A DNA stretch of 47,343 bases from NCBI GenBank assembly GCA_049274895.1, contig JBASTM010000014.1, positions 1 to 47,343 of the forward strand. The letters are read 5' to 3'. Shown one piece after another: positions 29,183 to 37,852 of the stretch. The position numbers and the translations under genes are program-made. The notes beneath the pieces were generated by a model. That model was not told where the DNA came from, did no database searches, and was given only the letters and a program-made list of their open reading frames with translations. This DNA comes from JACQLN01 sp049274895. Its GTDB lineage: Bacteria; Patescibacteriota; Minisyncoccia; JACQLN01. The number at the start of each line of letters is the position of its first letter. Positions within the stretch are counted from its first letter, which is position 1.

Positions 29183-29526
29183 AGTATTTTTTGGCACTTT
29201 CCCGAGTTGCCCAACTGTAAGCCGCAGCCCCGTACTGAACCGCAGGTTCTAGTACTGGGGCCAGACGCGCTCCGCAGTTTTCAAAACGATAGTTTTGAGA
29301 ACGAGGAGCGAGGGAAGGGACAAAGACATAATATGTCTTTGTCGGAAACGGTAGTTTCCCGCGGAGGAAACATTAAAACCGAGTGGTTTTAAGGAGGAGC
29401 GAAATTTCTTGAGCGACGACGCTCCGCAGTTCTCGAAACGTTAAAGGATAAAGATTCTAACCTATAAAATCTCTCCACTAGTGGAGAGATTTTAATTTAA
29501 TAATAGTTTGCGATGTCTTTAATATT
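29183..29526. repeat. Hairpin array between rpsI and the convergent minus-strand gene
   Basis: No gene is seen. The stretch holds at least five palindromes in series: CCCCGTACTG...TAGTACTGGGG (about 29228-29261), CGCTCCGCAGTTTTC...GAACGAGGAGCG (29269-29310), GACAAAGACAT...ATGTCTTTGTC (29318-29343), TTAAAACC...GGTTTTAA (about 29373-29392), and GGAGCG...CGCTCC (29395-29427). It ends in the terminator at 29466-29493. Confidence 0.7.
29466..29498. terminator. Bidirectional terminator between convergent genes
   Basis: AAAATCTCTCCACT and AGTGGAGAGATTTT form a perfect 28-base palindrome with A-run and T-run ends. It can stop transcription from both rpsI and the minus-strand gene. Confidence 0.85.
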
Positions 29527-31395
29527 TTAAACTTCAGGATTGCCTGTCCTGAGCGTAGCCGAAGGGCGAAGACGGAACACAAACTTGTTGCCTGGTTCCC
29601 GCCCGTCGCCGGATCTCGCCCAACGGTCGTTCAGCCACAAACTGCCGCCGTCGCGATCCAGCGCGAAGACGCTCGGGTGGCCGTCGGAGCCGGTTATTTG
29701 CTTCATGCCCATATAAATCCATTCATCTAAAGGTTGGTTTAAAGGTTGGTTTCGATACTTCAGACAGTAGTTGGGACCGGTATCGGCCGGACATAATTCA
29801 AGTCCGAGAATTTGAGCGCGTTCGTAGATTTGATCGGTCGTAGTGCTGCTTTTTAATCCGAGATCGGCTACGGTCAAACGAATGAGCGTGGCCTCCTCAG
29901 GATTTTTGCCCGGCACGAATTCCCTGTTCTTAAGCATTGATTTCGTATAGTCGGAAATATTGATGCCGGCCGCTTCCATTTCGGAAATGAGTTGCTCGGC
30001 CGACTTGCCTCCGATCTCGACATTAACTCTCGCAATTTTCTTATCGGGAAACGACGTGTAGACGTGCTCCAGATTCCCCGGCAGTTTCTGGAATATGCCC
30101 GGTTCAAGCTGGCCGACATACGCTTTGGTGTTTTCGTTAATCTGGCTCGGCACGTGAGCGATTTGTTCTCTGACGCATTCAAATATGACCAGCATGTCTT
30201 CTTCGGCATTTCTGCCTTGGCGAAGCTCGGCAATGCGAGGGTCTTTTCGATAGGCGAAGCCTTCGATTGTTCCATTGATTTCGTACAGCAAAACAAGATC
30301 ATCTTTGGTGAACGGCTGGCCATCTTCATGCTTCTTCTCAAGGGCGGTGAGCATTCGCATGTCCTCGCTTTTCTTGCGGTAGGCGTCCGCTTCACCTCCG
30401 AATTCCGAAAGCTTACTGTCGAGAGCTTCTTGCATGACCGGCTCGACTCCTTGATGGGGTAAAATGCCTCTCACTTCGCCGATCCTGTTGTCTCCATCCA
30501 TGCGGATCGCAAGACGAGGTTGGGTCGGAGCGCCCGATGAATCATTGGTGTAATACACATAAAAATCGCCGCTTTCTATTTGGGTCTCGGCGGTGGACCG
30601 TCCGGCCGTGCACCAGCCGGTGCCTTTACCTTCAAGAGATTCAAATAGCGTTTCAGCCGCCGCGTTGTCGCCCTGCTCGTACTTGACCCACTGTCCGTGG
30701 ACTTCCTCACGGCTTTCCATCGAGGCGGCAAGGGACTTGGAAATGAGCTCGGCATACAAGGTCGGAAATTTCCTGTCGAACTCTCGGCGAGCTTCCGAAT
30801 CCTTGTTGTCGTCCTTGACCCGCTCATAGAGATCGGCGATCTGCGCGAGCGGTTCTCGGTAGATGTCCGGATACGGGGCGACCGTGCTGTCGGTGCGTTT
30901 CTTAAACTCACCGCGTTCCTTGTCGAATTGCGAGAGCTTGATGATCTGATTCCAGGCGTAGTACTTAAACCAGGCCGGATAAACGGCGTCGTCCGAAGTG
31001 AGGTAGTCTATCCAGGCGTCGAGCGACACCCTCTGGTCTTCGATGGCGACGTCCATCATTTGTTCCCGAACGTCGGCTGGAATTTCCTCCACCGCTTGCC
31101 CGCGTTCTCGAGCTATTCGTTTTTGGAGCTCAAAGTAGCTGTCCGGAAAATTCTCTCTTTTTATGATGAGAGCGTCGTATATCTTGTCACGAAACATTTC
31201 GAGGTTACGCTCGCGTTTCCGTTCATCGGGGTTCAAAAAGATGTTCTCCAGCCGATCCATGTAGGCCTCGATGCGTTCGGCCGGGTCGTTGGGCACTTTT
31301 TCACCCGTTTTCTGTTCATCGCGTTCAACCGCCCGCTGGACTTCGGGAGAGGTCTGCAGTTCGGGGTTTTTGAGATGGAGGGGGTGTTTTTCCAT
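29527..31395 (-). CDS. Unknown 622-residue soluble protein
   Basis: No membrane segment or signal peptide. The N-terminal 150 residues are charged and helical. A central motif (GTGWCTAGRSTAETQI ... DFYVYYTNDSSGAPTQPRLA) is striking: W-C-T, then Y-V-Y-Y-T and P-R-L-A-I-R-M, reminiscent of the conserved region of PcfJ-like plasmid proteins. I would not assign a function on that. The last residues (LRPSATLRTGNPEV) come from a dispersed TCCTGAGCGTAGCCGAAGGG element, so the natural end was probably shorter. It is transcribed against rpsI, with C/G-ending codons more frequent than in its neighbours. Confidence 0.78.
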   Translation of the reverse strand: MEKHPLHLKNPELQTSPEVQRAVERDEQKTGEKVPNDPAERIEAYMDRLENIFLNPDERKRERNLEMFRDKIYDALIIKRENFPDSYFELQKRIARERGQAVEEIPADVREQMMDVAIEDQRVSLDAWIDYLTSDDAVYPAWFKYYAWNQIIKLSQFDKERGEFKKRTDSTVAPYPDIYREPLAQIADLYERVKDDNKDSEARREFDRKFPTLYAELISKSLAASMESREEVHGQWVKYEQGDNAAAETLFESLEGKGTGWCTAGRSTAETQIESGDFYVYYTNDSSGAPTQPRLAIRMDGDNRIGEVRGILPHQGVEPVMQEALDSKLSEFGGEADAYRKKSEDMRMLTALEKKHEDGQPFTKDDLVLLYEINGTIEGFAYRKDPRIAELRQGRNAEEDMLVIFECVREQIAHVPSQINENTKAYVGQLEPGIFQKLPGNLEHVYTSFPDKKIARVNVEIGGKSAEQLISEMEAAGINISDYTKSMLKNREFVPGKNPEEATLIRLTVADLGLKSSTTTDQIYERAQILGLELCPADTGPNYCLKYRNQPLNQPLDEWIYMGMKQITGSDGHPSVFALDRDGGSLWLNDRWARSGDGREPGNKFVFRLRPSATLRTGNPEV

Positions 31396-31435
31396 AGTTA
31401 AAACAGTCTAGCAGAAATTGACTGTTTGATAAACG

Positions 31436-32740
31436 TTAAAACTCTCCTTCAGCCAGTTTTATGGCGCTGTCCTCTAAAAGATAAAGTTTGGAGTCTTTGG
31501 ACAGATAATTTATAACAGACACGGTTTCGGGCCAGAGTGCCAAGTTGACTTGGTCACGAGCGTCTAGTTCTACCACTTTAAGATTTTGATTTTCCAAGAA
31601 GATCAAATGCTCGCTCTGGCTGTGCCAGTAAAGGTCAGATATACTGTCGGACGACTCATAAATAGTTTCCTGATCGCCTGATTTTTTTAAGGGCTGTTCG
31701 GTTGTATCTTTCAGCCACATCACACCCAGAGTATTGTTGTCGGTATAGGCGACTTTGGCGCCGTCGGGTGAGATCAAAACGCGTTGGGGCCGGAACTTGG
31801 TTTGACCTAAAAGCGAAACGTTTTCCACGGCCGAATCCATCAACAACAGAATATCGGGATTTTTAAGGGCGATGATTTTGTTGCCGTAAGCATCAAAATC
31901 AATTACATCACTTAGGGCCAAATCGGTCACCGTTTCCTCGGCGATATTCAATTGAAAGACTTTACCTTCTAATAGTATTAACAGATTGTTGTCGTCCACA
32001 AACCAGAGTATTTTAGCCGGGGTGAATTTGGTGGGCAAAGGCAGAGTGCTGGGCTGTTTGACCACGATTTTTCTTTCGTAAAGCAACGTGAGATTGGTCA
32101 GTTTTTGTGTTGGGGCGTCCCAAATGTACCAGCTGGTTTGTAACGCCGCGACGCGTGAAAAAATAAATTTTCTGGAGTTGGCCGACCAGCCCTGATTATT
32201 TTTTGGCAGCTCGATGTTCTTGGTTTTTATTTTATCGGCAAAGGCCAGTGGTGTGGCGGTGGCGTTAGGATTGTCCAAATCGCGGATAACTATCTTGGCC
32301 GTATCCATCTTTACCGCCATAAGTTCTTGGTTGGGGGAGACGCTAAAGTCAGTTAAAGCCGGTTCCGACCGCAGAGTTTGGAGAGATAATTTTTCCGGAA
32401 ACAGTATTATATTTTCGGCTTCAGTTACTAAACCGGGCGTGACTTCAAATTCCTTTTGCCAAGGTTGGTAGCCGGTTTTGGCCACTTGGGCTTGGTATTT
32501 TCGCAGAGGCAAAAGGTTTTTTATTAAGGCCGCCGTGGTTTGGTTGGTTGGTTTGGCATTGATGGAGATTTCGGCATCGGCTGGCGTCAGAGTCTTAAGG
32601 TAGACGCCGCCGGTGGCCAGCGGGCGGTTAGTTTCAAAATCCCAGCGGTAACCGCGGGCGTAGGCGAGCAGTATAAAACCGATAATCAAAAAAGCCGCAA
32701 TAGCCAATCCCAACAAAATTCGGCGGGTTTTACGGGTCAT
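31436..32740 (-). CDS. Membrane-anchored PEGA and beta-propeller protein
   Basis: A 434-residue protein. A basic N-terminus and one membrane helix (about 10-32, ILLGLAIAAFLIIGFILLAY) are followed by a PEGA domain (about 50-105, GGVYLKTLTPADAEISINAK ... YQAQVAKTGYQPWQKEFEVT). A WD/TolB-like propeller follows (DFSVSPNQELMAVKM, RVLISPDGAKVAYTDNNTLG). PEGA domains bind cell-surface material, so a cell-envelope role is likely. The ATG at 32740 is preferred over an upstream frame start at 32821, because that extension is non-hydrophobic and overlaps the divergent mreB region. Confidence 0.8.
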   Translation of the reverse strand: MTRKTRRILLGLAIAAFLIIGFILLAYARGYRWDFETNRPLATGGVYLKTLTPADAEISINAKPTNQTTAALIKNLLPLRKYQAQVAKTGYQPWQKEFEVTPGLVTEAENIILFPEKLSLQTLRSEPALTDFSVSPNQELMAVKMDTAKIVIRDLDNPNATATPLAFADKIKTKNIELPKNNQGWSANSRKFIFSRVAALQTSWYIWDAPTQKLTNLTLLYERKIVVKQPSTLPLPTKFTPAKILWFVDDNNLLILLEGKVFQLNIAEETVTDLALSDVIDFDAYGNKIIALKNPDILLLMDSAVENVSLLGQTKFRPQRVLISPDGAKVAYTDNNTLGVMWLKDTTEQPLKKSGDQETIYESSDSISDLYWHSQSEHLIFLENQNLKVVELDARDQVNLALWPETVSVINYLSKDSKLYLLEDSAIKLAEGEF

Positions 32741-32793
32741 TTTGGTCTTATAAAAAATAGCACACCCGGATTCATTTGAAAAATAAGCAGGCG

Positions 32794-33819
32794 GTGCTAG
32801 GATGGTTCCGTAACATGGCAATAAAAATCGGCATAGATCTAGGCACAGCCAACACTTTGGTTTACGTGCCGCCCAAAGGCATTGTCATCAACGAACCTTC
32901 GGTGGTGGCGATTAGTTTGGACGACAATAAAATTATGGCCGTGGGCGCGGCGGCCAAAGAAATGATCGGCCGCACGCCCGAAAACATAATGGCCGTGCGC
33001 CCGGTCAAAGACGGCGTCATCGCCGATTACCGCATCACCGAGGCGATGATCCGGCATTTTATTAAAAAAATAACCGGCCGGTTCAGTTTTTTCAGGCCCG
33101 AAGTGATGGTAGCCGTGCCGGCCGGCATAACCTCCACCGAGCGCCGGGCGGTGGTGGAGGCCACGCTCAAGGCCGGAGCCAAAGCGGCTTATGTGGTCAA
33201 AGAACCGATTCTGGCGGCTTTGGGCGCGGGCATTCCCATCAACGAGCCCTCGGGGCATATGATTATAGATATCGGCGGCGGCACCACCGAGGTGGCGGTG
33301 ATATCGCTGGGCGGGATTGTGGCTTGGGCTTCGGCCAAGGTGGGCGGCAACGCTCTGGATGCGGCTATTCAAAATTACATCCATAAGGTTCATAATTTAG
33401 CCGTGGGCGAACGCACCGCCGAGCAGATAAAAATCACCCTGGGTTCGGCCATCCCTCAAAAAGAAGAAGAAATTTTAGAAATAAGAGGCCGCGACCTGGT
33501 GGCGGGCTTGCCCAAAACCATAGAACTCCACGCTAACGAAATTCCCAAAGCCATCAAAGACACGCTGGGCGAGGTGATCAAAACGGTTAAAAAAGTCTTG
33601 CAAGAAACGCCGCCCGAACTGGCCGCCGACGTGATGGACAAAGGTATGATACTTTCGGGCGGCACGGCCCTCTTGAGGAATCTGGACAGTTTGATAATCC
33701 AGGAAACCGGCGTGCCCTGCTATGTGGCCGACGAGCCGTTGTTTTGCGTGGCCAAAGGCACGGGCATAGCGCTGGAAAATTTGGAACTTTATAAAAGAGC
33801 GTTGTTTGCCAAGCGATAA
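32794..33819 (+). CDS. mreB: MreB-like actin homologue, paralogue 1
   Basis: A rod-shape actin of about 341 residues. Phosphate-binding and adenosine motifs are clear: IGIDLGTANTLVYV near the start, MIIDIGGGTTEVAVISLGGI, and MILSGGTALLRNLDSLI. The GTG at 32794 gives MLGWFRNMAIKIGID, resembling the short membrane-binding leader of MreB; an ATG at 32815 is also possible. It is not followed by mreC, unlike the second copy at 39137, but by the clamp-loader gene. The paralogue may be used in a different structure or growth phase. Confidence 0.9.
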   Translation: MLGWFRNMAIKIGIDLGTANTLVYVPPKGIVINEPSVVAISLDDNKIMAVGAAAKEMIGRTPENIMAVRPVKDGVIADYRITEAMIRHFIKKITGRFSFFRPEVMVAVPAGITSTERRAVVEATLKAGAKAAYVVKEPILAALGAGIPINEPSGHMIIDIGGGTTEVAVISLGGIVAWASAKVGGNALDAAIQNYIHKVHNLAVGERTAEQIKITLGSAIPQKEEEILEIRGRDLVAGLPKTIELHANEIPKAIKDTLGEVIKTVKKVLQETPPELAADVMDKGMILSGGTALLRNLDSLIIQETGVPCYVADEPLFCVAKGTGIALENLELYKRALFAKR

Positions 33820-33860
33820 CTATAAGACTTATAGGTCTTATAAGTCCTATATGACCTATC
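33817..33860. repeat. CCTATAAG-family repeat running into the clamp-loader gene start
   Basis: ATAAGACTTATAGGTCTTAT followed by AAGTCCTATATGACCTATC. The start codon at 33851 lies within it, so the first codons are repeat-derived. Confidence 0.75.
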
Positions 33861-34588
33861 AAAGGCAGTTAAATTATTTGGATTTGGTTCTTAAAAACGG
33901 TCGCGCGCCCCACGCTTTTTTGTTTTACGGCCGGGACGCGGCTTTTCAAAAAAAGACGGCCGTTGATTTTTTAATCCGGCTCAACGGGTCAAAGGAAGCC
34001 GACGCGATTAAGGCCGGAATTCATCCGGATACTTTTTTCGCGCGCCGCTCTCAAGATAAAAAAGACATAACCATTGCCCAGATTCGCGACCTCAAAAGTT
34101 TTGTTTCGCGCACCCCCGTCAGTTTGGAACATAAAGGAGTGTTCGTGGAAGAGGCCCAATATCTTAACGAGGAGGCCTGGAACGCCCTCTTAAAGACTTT
34201 GGAGGAGCCGGCCCCCCATGCCGTCATTTTTATTTTAAGTTCTTCTGTTAAGAACATACCCTCAACCATAATTTCCCGGGTGGTCAGTTTGCCATTTTCC
34301 AATTCCGTTCTTAATCCGCCTTCAGTAAAAGATGATATAATTATTGATAAGCTGGCGGAGTTGGAAAATTTGTCGGCGGCGGACAGGTTTGATTTGGCCG
34401 AAGATCTAGCCAAAAAAGAAAACTTGGCGGAGATTATGGATCACTGGCTGTTGGCTTTAAGAACCGAGATGTTAAAAAACAATTTTCCTCCGAACAAGTT
34501 AGCAGCGGCGGCCGCCACCAAAGATATTTTATTATCCACCAACGCCAACGCCCGCCTGGCGCTGGAAAGTCTTTTTCTTAAATTTTAA
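33851..34588 (+). CDS. holB: DNA polymerase III delta-prime-like clamp loader subunit
   Basis: A 245-residue AAA+ protein of the clamp loader. It has HAFLFYGRDAAFQKKTAVDF where active subunits have a P-loop, so the nucleotide site is degenerate, as expected for delta-prime. The motifs VFVEEAQYLNEEAWNALLKT, LEEPAPHAVIFILSSS and TIISRVVSLPF match the sensor and SRC regions. The protein is shorter than E. coli HolB. An upstream frame start at 33806 is rejected since its codons are only CCTATAAG repeat. The stop overlaps the next ATG by one base. Confidence 0.88.
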   Translation: MTYQRQLNYLDLVLKNGRAPHAFLFYGRDAAFQKKTAVDFLIRLNGSKEADAIKAGIHPDTFFARRSQDKKDITIAQIRDLKSFVSRTPVSLEHKGVFVEEAQYLNEEAWNALLKTLEEPAPHAVIFILSSSVKNIPSTIISRVVSLPFSNSVLNPPSVKDDIIIDKLAELENLSAADRFDLAEDLAKKENLAEIMDHWLLALRTEMLKNNFPPNKLAAAAATKDILLSTNANARLALESLFLKF

Positions 34589-35673
34589 TGGCCAACATCC
34601 TAAAGTTCATCGTTTTTTTGGCGATAGTCATTGCCATTGGAACTTTCGCGGTTAATTTTTATTTTGGCAACCTGCTGACGCCCCAAGGCGGATTTTTTAT
34701 AAGTGTTGACAAAGGGTCCACTTGGCAGAAGTTCGGCGTTTTGGACGACGGCGGGAACATCAACCGGCTCAACGTAACCGACTTAAAGCATAACCCCAAA
34801 GATTCGCGGATTTTATACGCCGCCACTCTGGGCAACGGCATTTACAAAAGTGTTAACGGCGGGGAAAAGTGGCACAAACTGGCCGACGCCAATAAAATCC
34901 TTGATTCGCATGCCGATGTTTACAGCGTGGCTGTTGACCCTGACTTGCCCGATTACAAAAATAAAATTCCGGACAGGTTTTATTTGGGAATATATCAAAA
35001 CAACTTCGGGCGGGTGCTTAAAACCGAAGATGGCGGCCTATCTTTCAAGGAGGTCTACATCGCGGCCAAATCAAAGCGTCCGGTTTTTGACGTTAAAATT
35101 GATCCCTACCGCGCCAATGTGGTCTGGGCCGCCACCGGCGAGGGTCTGTTGCTTAAAAGCGAAAACTACGGCGAGACCTGGCGGTTGGTTCAGGAATTCG
35201 GCTCGGCCATCAATTCTTTTTTAATAAACCCGAAGAACGCAAACCAGCTTTTTGCGGCCACTTTTTTAAGAGGCATATTCACTTCGGCCGACGGCGGCTT
35301 AACTTGGGTGGACGAGAGTGAAACCTTAAGCAAGTTTCCGGGTTCTAAAAATATAACCGGCGTTTCCAGAAACCCGGCAGATGGGCGGATTTATTTGGGA
35401 ACCAGGTTCGGCTTGTTACGGTCGGGTGATTTCGGCGTAAATTGGGAACCGGTGAACGTTATTTTCCCCAACGAGGCCCTGCCGGTTTTGGACGCGGCTT
35501 TCGGCGGCCCGGGTTCCGCCGATGTGTATGTGTCGCTGGCCAATCTTGTTTACAGCACCAAAGACGGCGGCCGGTTTTGGCAGGTGCGCAAACTGGGCAC
35601 TAGCAAAAAGATCAACGTCTTATGGGTGGATCCTAAAAATACGAACCGTGTAATTGCCGGCGCCGGCAAATAA
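34588..35673 (+). CDS. BNR/sortilin-type beta-propeller protein, membrane anchored
   Basis: A 361-residue protein with an N-terminal signal anchor (about 5-27) and repeated Asp-box motifs: SVDKGSTWQ, SVNGGEKWH, TEDGGLSFK, SENYGETWR, SADGGLTWV, SGDFGVNWE and TKDGGRFWQ. Seven repeats suggest a seven-bladed propeller, as in Ycf48-like or sortilin-like proteins. It faces the outside and probably binds another envelope protein. It is translationally coupled to holB (TAATG) and precedes frr by ten bases, but function does not follow from that. Confidence 0.83.
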   Translation: MANILKFIVFLAIVIAIGTFAVNFYFGNLLTPQGGFFISVDKGSTWQKFGVLDDGGNINRLNVTDLKHNPKDSRILYAATLGNGIYKSVNGGEKWHKLADANKILDSHADVYSVAVDPDLPDYKNKIPDRFYLGIYQNNFGRVLKTEDGGLSFKEVYIAAKSKRPVFDVKIDPYRANVVWAATGEGLLLKSENYGETWRLVQEFGSAINSFLINPKNANQLFAATFLRGIFTSADGGLTWVDESETLSKFPGSKNITGVSRNPADGRIYLGTRFGLLRSGDFGVNWEPVNVIFPNEALPVLDAAFGGPGSADVYVSLANLVYSTKDGGRFWQVRKLGTSKKINVLWVDPKNTNRVIAGAGK

Positions 35674-35683
35674 AAAATAAAAA

Positions 35684-36214
35684 ATGGAAGCGCAAGATTT
35701 CAAAAACAAACTAAAAGAGACGGCGGGGTTTTTATCGACGGAACTCGCCAAAATAAGAAGCAGCCGGGCCAGCCCGGCTTTGGTGGAAGATATTTGGGTG
35801 GATTATTACGGCGCCAAAACTCAACTTAAGGGCTTGGCCAGCATCAGTTCGGCCGACGCCCGCACGATAGTGGTGGAACCGTGGGATAAAAATGCCGTGG
35901 ATGCCATTTTCAAAGCCCTGTCGCAGGGCGGCTTGGGGGCGCAGCCCATTGTGGACGGCAGTAAAATAAGAATAAGCTTGCCGCCGCTAACGCAGGAGCG
36001 GCGGTTGGAGATGGTTAAACAAGTTTCGCAAAAAATGGAAGAGGCCAAAATCCGGGCGCGCCGAGCGCGCGACGAGGCCGTTAAAAGCATCCAGCAGGAA
36101 AAATCCGAAGACATCAAATTCCGCAAGAAAGAGGAAATAGAAAAGGCGATGAAGGAAAATGGGCAGGTTCTGGAGGAGTTAAAGGAAAAGAAAGAAAAAG
36201 AGTTGATGAGCTGA
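35684..36214 (+). CDS. frr: Ribosome recycling factor
   Basis: A 176-residue RRF that, with EF-G, splits the post-termination ribosome. It has the two-domain tRNA-like shape pattern: the first helix LSTELAKIRSSRASPALVED, the beta domain YYGAKTQLKGLASISSADAR, and the long C-terminal helices (ERRLEMVKQVSQKMEEAKIR). Length is slightly under the family norm of about 185. It is followed by three hairpins. Confidence 0.96.
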   Translation: MEAQDFKNKLKETAGFLSTELAKIRSSRASPALVEDIWVDYYGAKTQLKGLASISSADARTIVVEPWDKNAVDAIFKALSQGGLGAQPIVDGSKIRISLPPLTQERRLEMVKQVSQKMEEAKIRARRARDEAVKSIQQEKSEDIKFRKKEEIEKAMKENGQVLEELKEKKEKELMS

Positions 36215-36218
36215 ATTT

Positions 36219-36255
36219 CCCAAGCCTGGCTTAGGCAACCTAAGCCAGGCTTGGG
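36219..36255 (+). terminator. Strong hairpin after frr
   Basis: CCCAAGCCTGGCTTAGG and CCTAAGCCAGGCTTGGG pair perfectly around CAA. There is no T-run directly after it. Confidence 0.6.
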
Positions 36256-36261
36256 TGTTAG

Positions 36262-36284
36262 TGTCAAACATTGGATGTTTGACA
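36262..36284. repeat. TGTCAAACAT palindrome
   Basis: A member of the GTTGAACATC family: TGTCAAACAT, then TGG, then ATGTTTGACA. Confidence 0.7.
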
Positions 36285-36324
36285 TAGGTTAATACGTCGT
36301 TGTTGACCCCGCTTAGCGGGGTTG

Positions 36325-36362
36325 ACCCTTGGTTTGCTTCGGCAGACCGGGGGTCTTTTTTA
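36325..36362 (+). terminator. Terminator before rseP
   Basis: GACCC with inner GGTTTGC / GCAGACC pairing around TTCG closes on GGGTC, followed by TTTTTT. A small ACCCCGCTTAGCGGGGT hairpin (36307-36323) precedes it. Confidence 0.8.
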
Positions 36363-36382
36363 ATTATAAAAATTTGTATGTT

Positions 36383-37474
36383 ATGCTTGTTTTGTTTATG
36401 ACCATTCTGGTTTTTTTAATTGTCTTGTCAGTTTTGGTTTTGGCCCATGAATGGGGCCATTTTGTAACTGCCCGCCGGGCCGGGGCCAGGGTGGAGGAGT
36501 TTGGGTTTGGCTTTCCGCCCAAAGTTTTTTCTTTAACCAGAAACGGTACCATTTTTTCTTTTAACCTTATTCCTTTCGGCGGGTTTGTTAAAATTTTTGG
36601 CGAAAACGGCCAAGACCGCAACGAACCGGGCAGTTTCGGTTATTTGAAAATATCCCAAAGAGCCAAAATACTGGTGGCCGGTGTGGCTATGAATGTGGTT
36701 TTGGCTTTCGCGCTTTTGAGTATTATCAATCTGATGGGCCGGCCGGCTATTATTGACGATGCCAATATCCACTTGGCGCGCGATGTTAACATTCAGATTT
36801 TGGAAGTGGCTTCCGGCTCGCCGGCCGAAAAAGTCGGTTTGAGGGCTGGTGACATTATTAGCGGTGCCACTAGCGGTGGTTCGGTGCGGGAATTTGAAGA
36901 CGTCTCTGGATTCAAGAGTTTTATTGACAGCGTGGCCGGTCGCGAGATTGAGCTTGGCATTAAGCGGGGCGGCAATCGTCTGACCATACAAATTATTCCC
37001 CGAACGAATCCGCCGGCCGAAGAAGGCGCCTTGGGGGTCAGTCTCGCCCGAATCGGTATCATTAAATCGCCTGGGTATCTCTTTTGGTGGAACGGACTTA
37101 AAGATACGGCGGTAATGATCGGCATTATAGCTTCGGCTTTGTTTTTATTTTTTAAGACTTTGATTTTGGAGGGGCGATTGATGGGCGAGGTGGCCGGACC
37201 CATCGGCATCGCCGCTTTAACCGGCCAGGCCTACACGCTGGGTTTGGCTTACTTATTAAATCTGGTGGCCGTGCTTTCGGTGAATCTGGCTATACTCAAC
37301 ATTCTGCCTTTTCCGGCTTTGGATGGTGGTCGCCTCTTATTTTTAGCTATTGAAAAAATTAAGGGCTCGCCGGTGAGCCATAAAATTGAAAACGCCGTCA
37401 ATGCCGCCGGTTTCGTTCTGCTCTTGGCCTTAATGGCTTTTGTGACCTGGCAAGACATTGCTAAGTTTTTTTGA
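36383..37474 (+). CDS. rseP: Site-2 metalloprotease (RseP/RasP family)
   Basis: A 363-residue intramembrane protease. The zinc motif is HEWGH (H22, E23, H26) in the first helix; the third ligand is in LPFPALDGGR (D314). A PDZ domain lies between (about 125-215, VNIQILEVASGSPAEKVGLR). It cuts membrane-bound regulators or leftover signal peptides. The ATG at 36383 is chosen because an upstream frame start at 36329 would lie within the terminator hairpin. Length is shorter than the 450-residue E. coli protein, which has two PDZ domains. Confidence 0.94.
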   Translation: MLVLFMTILVFLIVLSVLVLAHEWGHFVTARRAGARVEEFGFGFPPKVFSLTRNGTIFSFNLIPFGGFVKIFGENGQDRNEPGSFGYLKISQRAKILVAGVAMNVVLAFALLSIINLMGRPAIIDDANIHLARDVNIQILEVASGSPAEKVGLRAGDIISGATSGGSVREFEDVSGFKSFIDSVAGREIELGIKRGGNRLTIQIIPRTNPPAEEGALGVSLARIGIIKSPGYLFWWNGLKDTAVMIGIIASALFLFFKTLILEGRLMGEVAGPIGIAALTGQAYTLGLAYLLNLVAVLSVNLAILNILPFPALDGGRLLFLAIEKIKGSPVSHKIENAVNAAGFVLLLALMAFVTWQDIAKFF

Positions 37475-37682
37475 TATCACATAAACAAACCCCTTCGCTA
37501 CGCTCGAATCCCCAGCGAGGATTCTCACTGATGCGTCGGCCTCACTCTCCCCTCGTAAAACCTCGGGGAACCCTGCCCGTTCGGCCGACGAATCAGCTCA
37601 GGAGTTTATTTATATTTTTAACAAGTTAGCAGAACCGCTCCGGAATGGTGTTTTGATTTTTTTAGGCGGGGTGCTAGGATTT
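37475..37682. repeat. Palindrome-rich spacer after rseP
   Basis: No gene is seen. Inverted pairs include GAATCCCCAGCGAGGATTC (37507-37525), GTCGGCC with GGCCGAC (about 37535-37589), and CCCCTCG with CGAGG inside. Outer ATAAAC (37481-37486) and GTTTAT (about 37605-37610) close the block. Confidence 0.55.
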
Positions 37683-37852
37683 AAGGGCTTTGTCTAAAAA
37701 ATGGAGCGAAGTGAACATTTTTTAGCTACAAAACCTTACCCAGCACCTTTTAGATGTATAAATATCTTTACCTTGAAAAGGTGCTGGATGCTCAATTTTA
37801 TAACTAATCACTCGTCGCGCCTGACGCGATTTCACTCTTAGACAAAATTGGC
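37683..37852 (+). repeat. Composite hairpin element ending at the proS ATG
   Basis: Part A: AAGGGCTTTGTCTAAAAAATG with a GAGCGAAGTGAAC core and CATTTTTTAG...ACAAAACC return arm. Part B: CCAGCACCTTTT with AAAAGGTGCTGG. Part C: GCTCAATTTTATAACTA with TTAGACAAAATTGGC, then ATG. The order and core words match the secD-secF element, while stem sequences differ on both sides. Confidence 0.75.
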
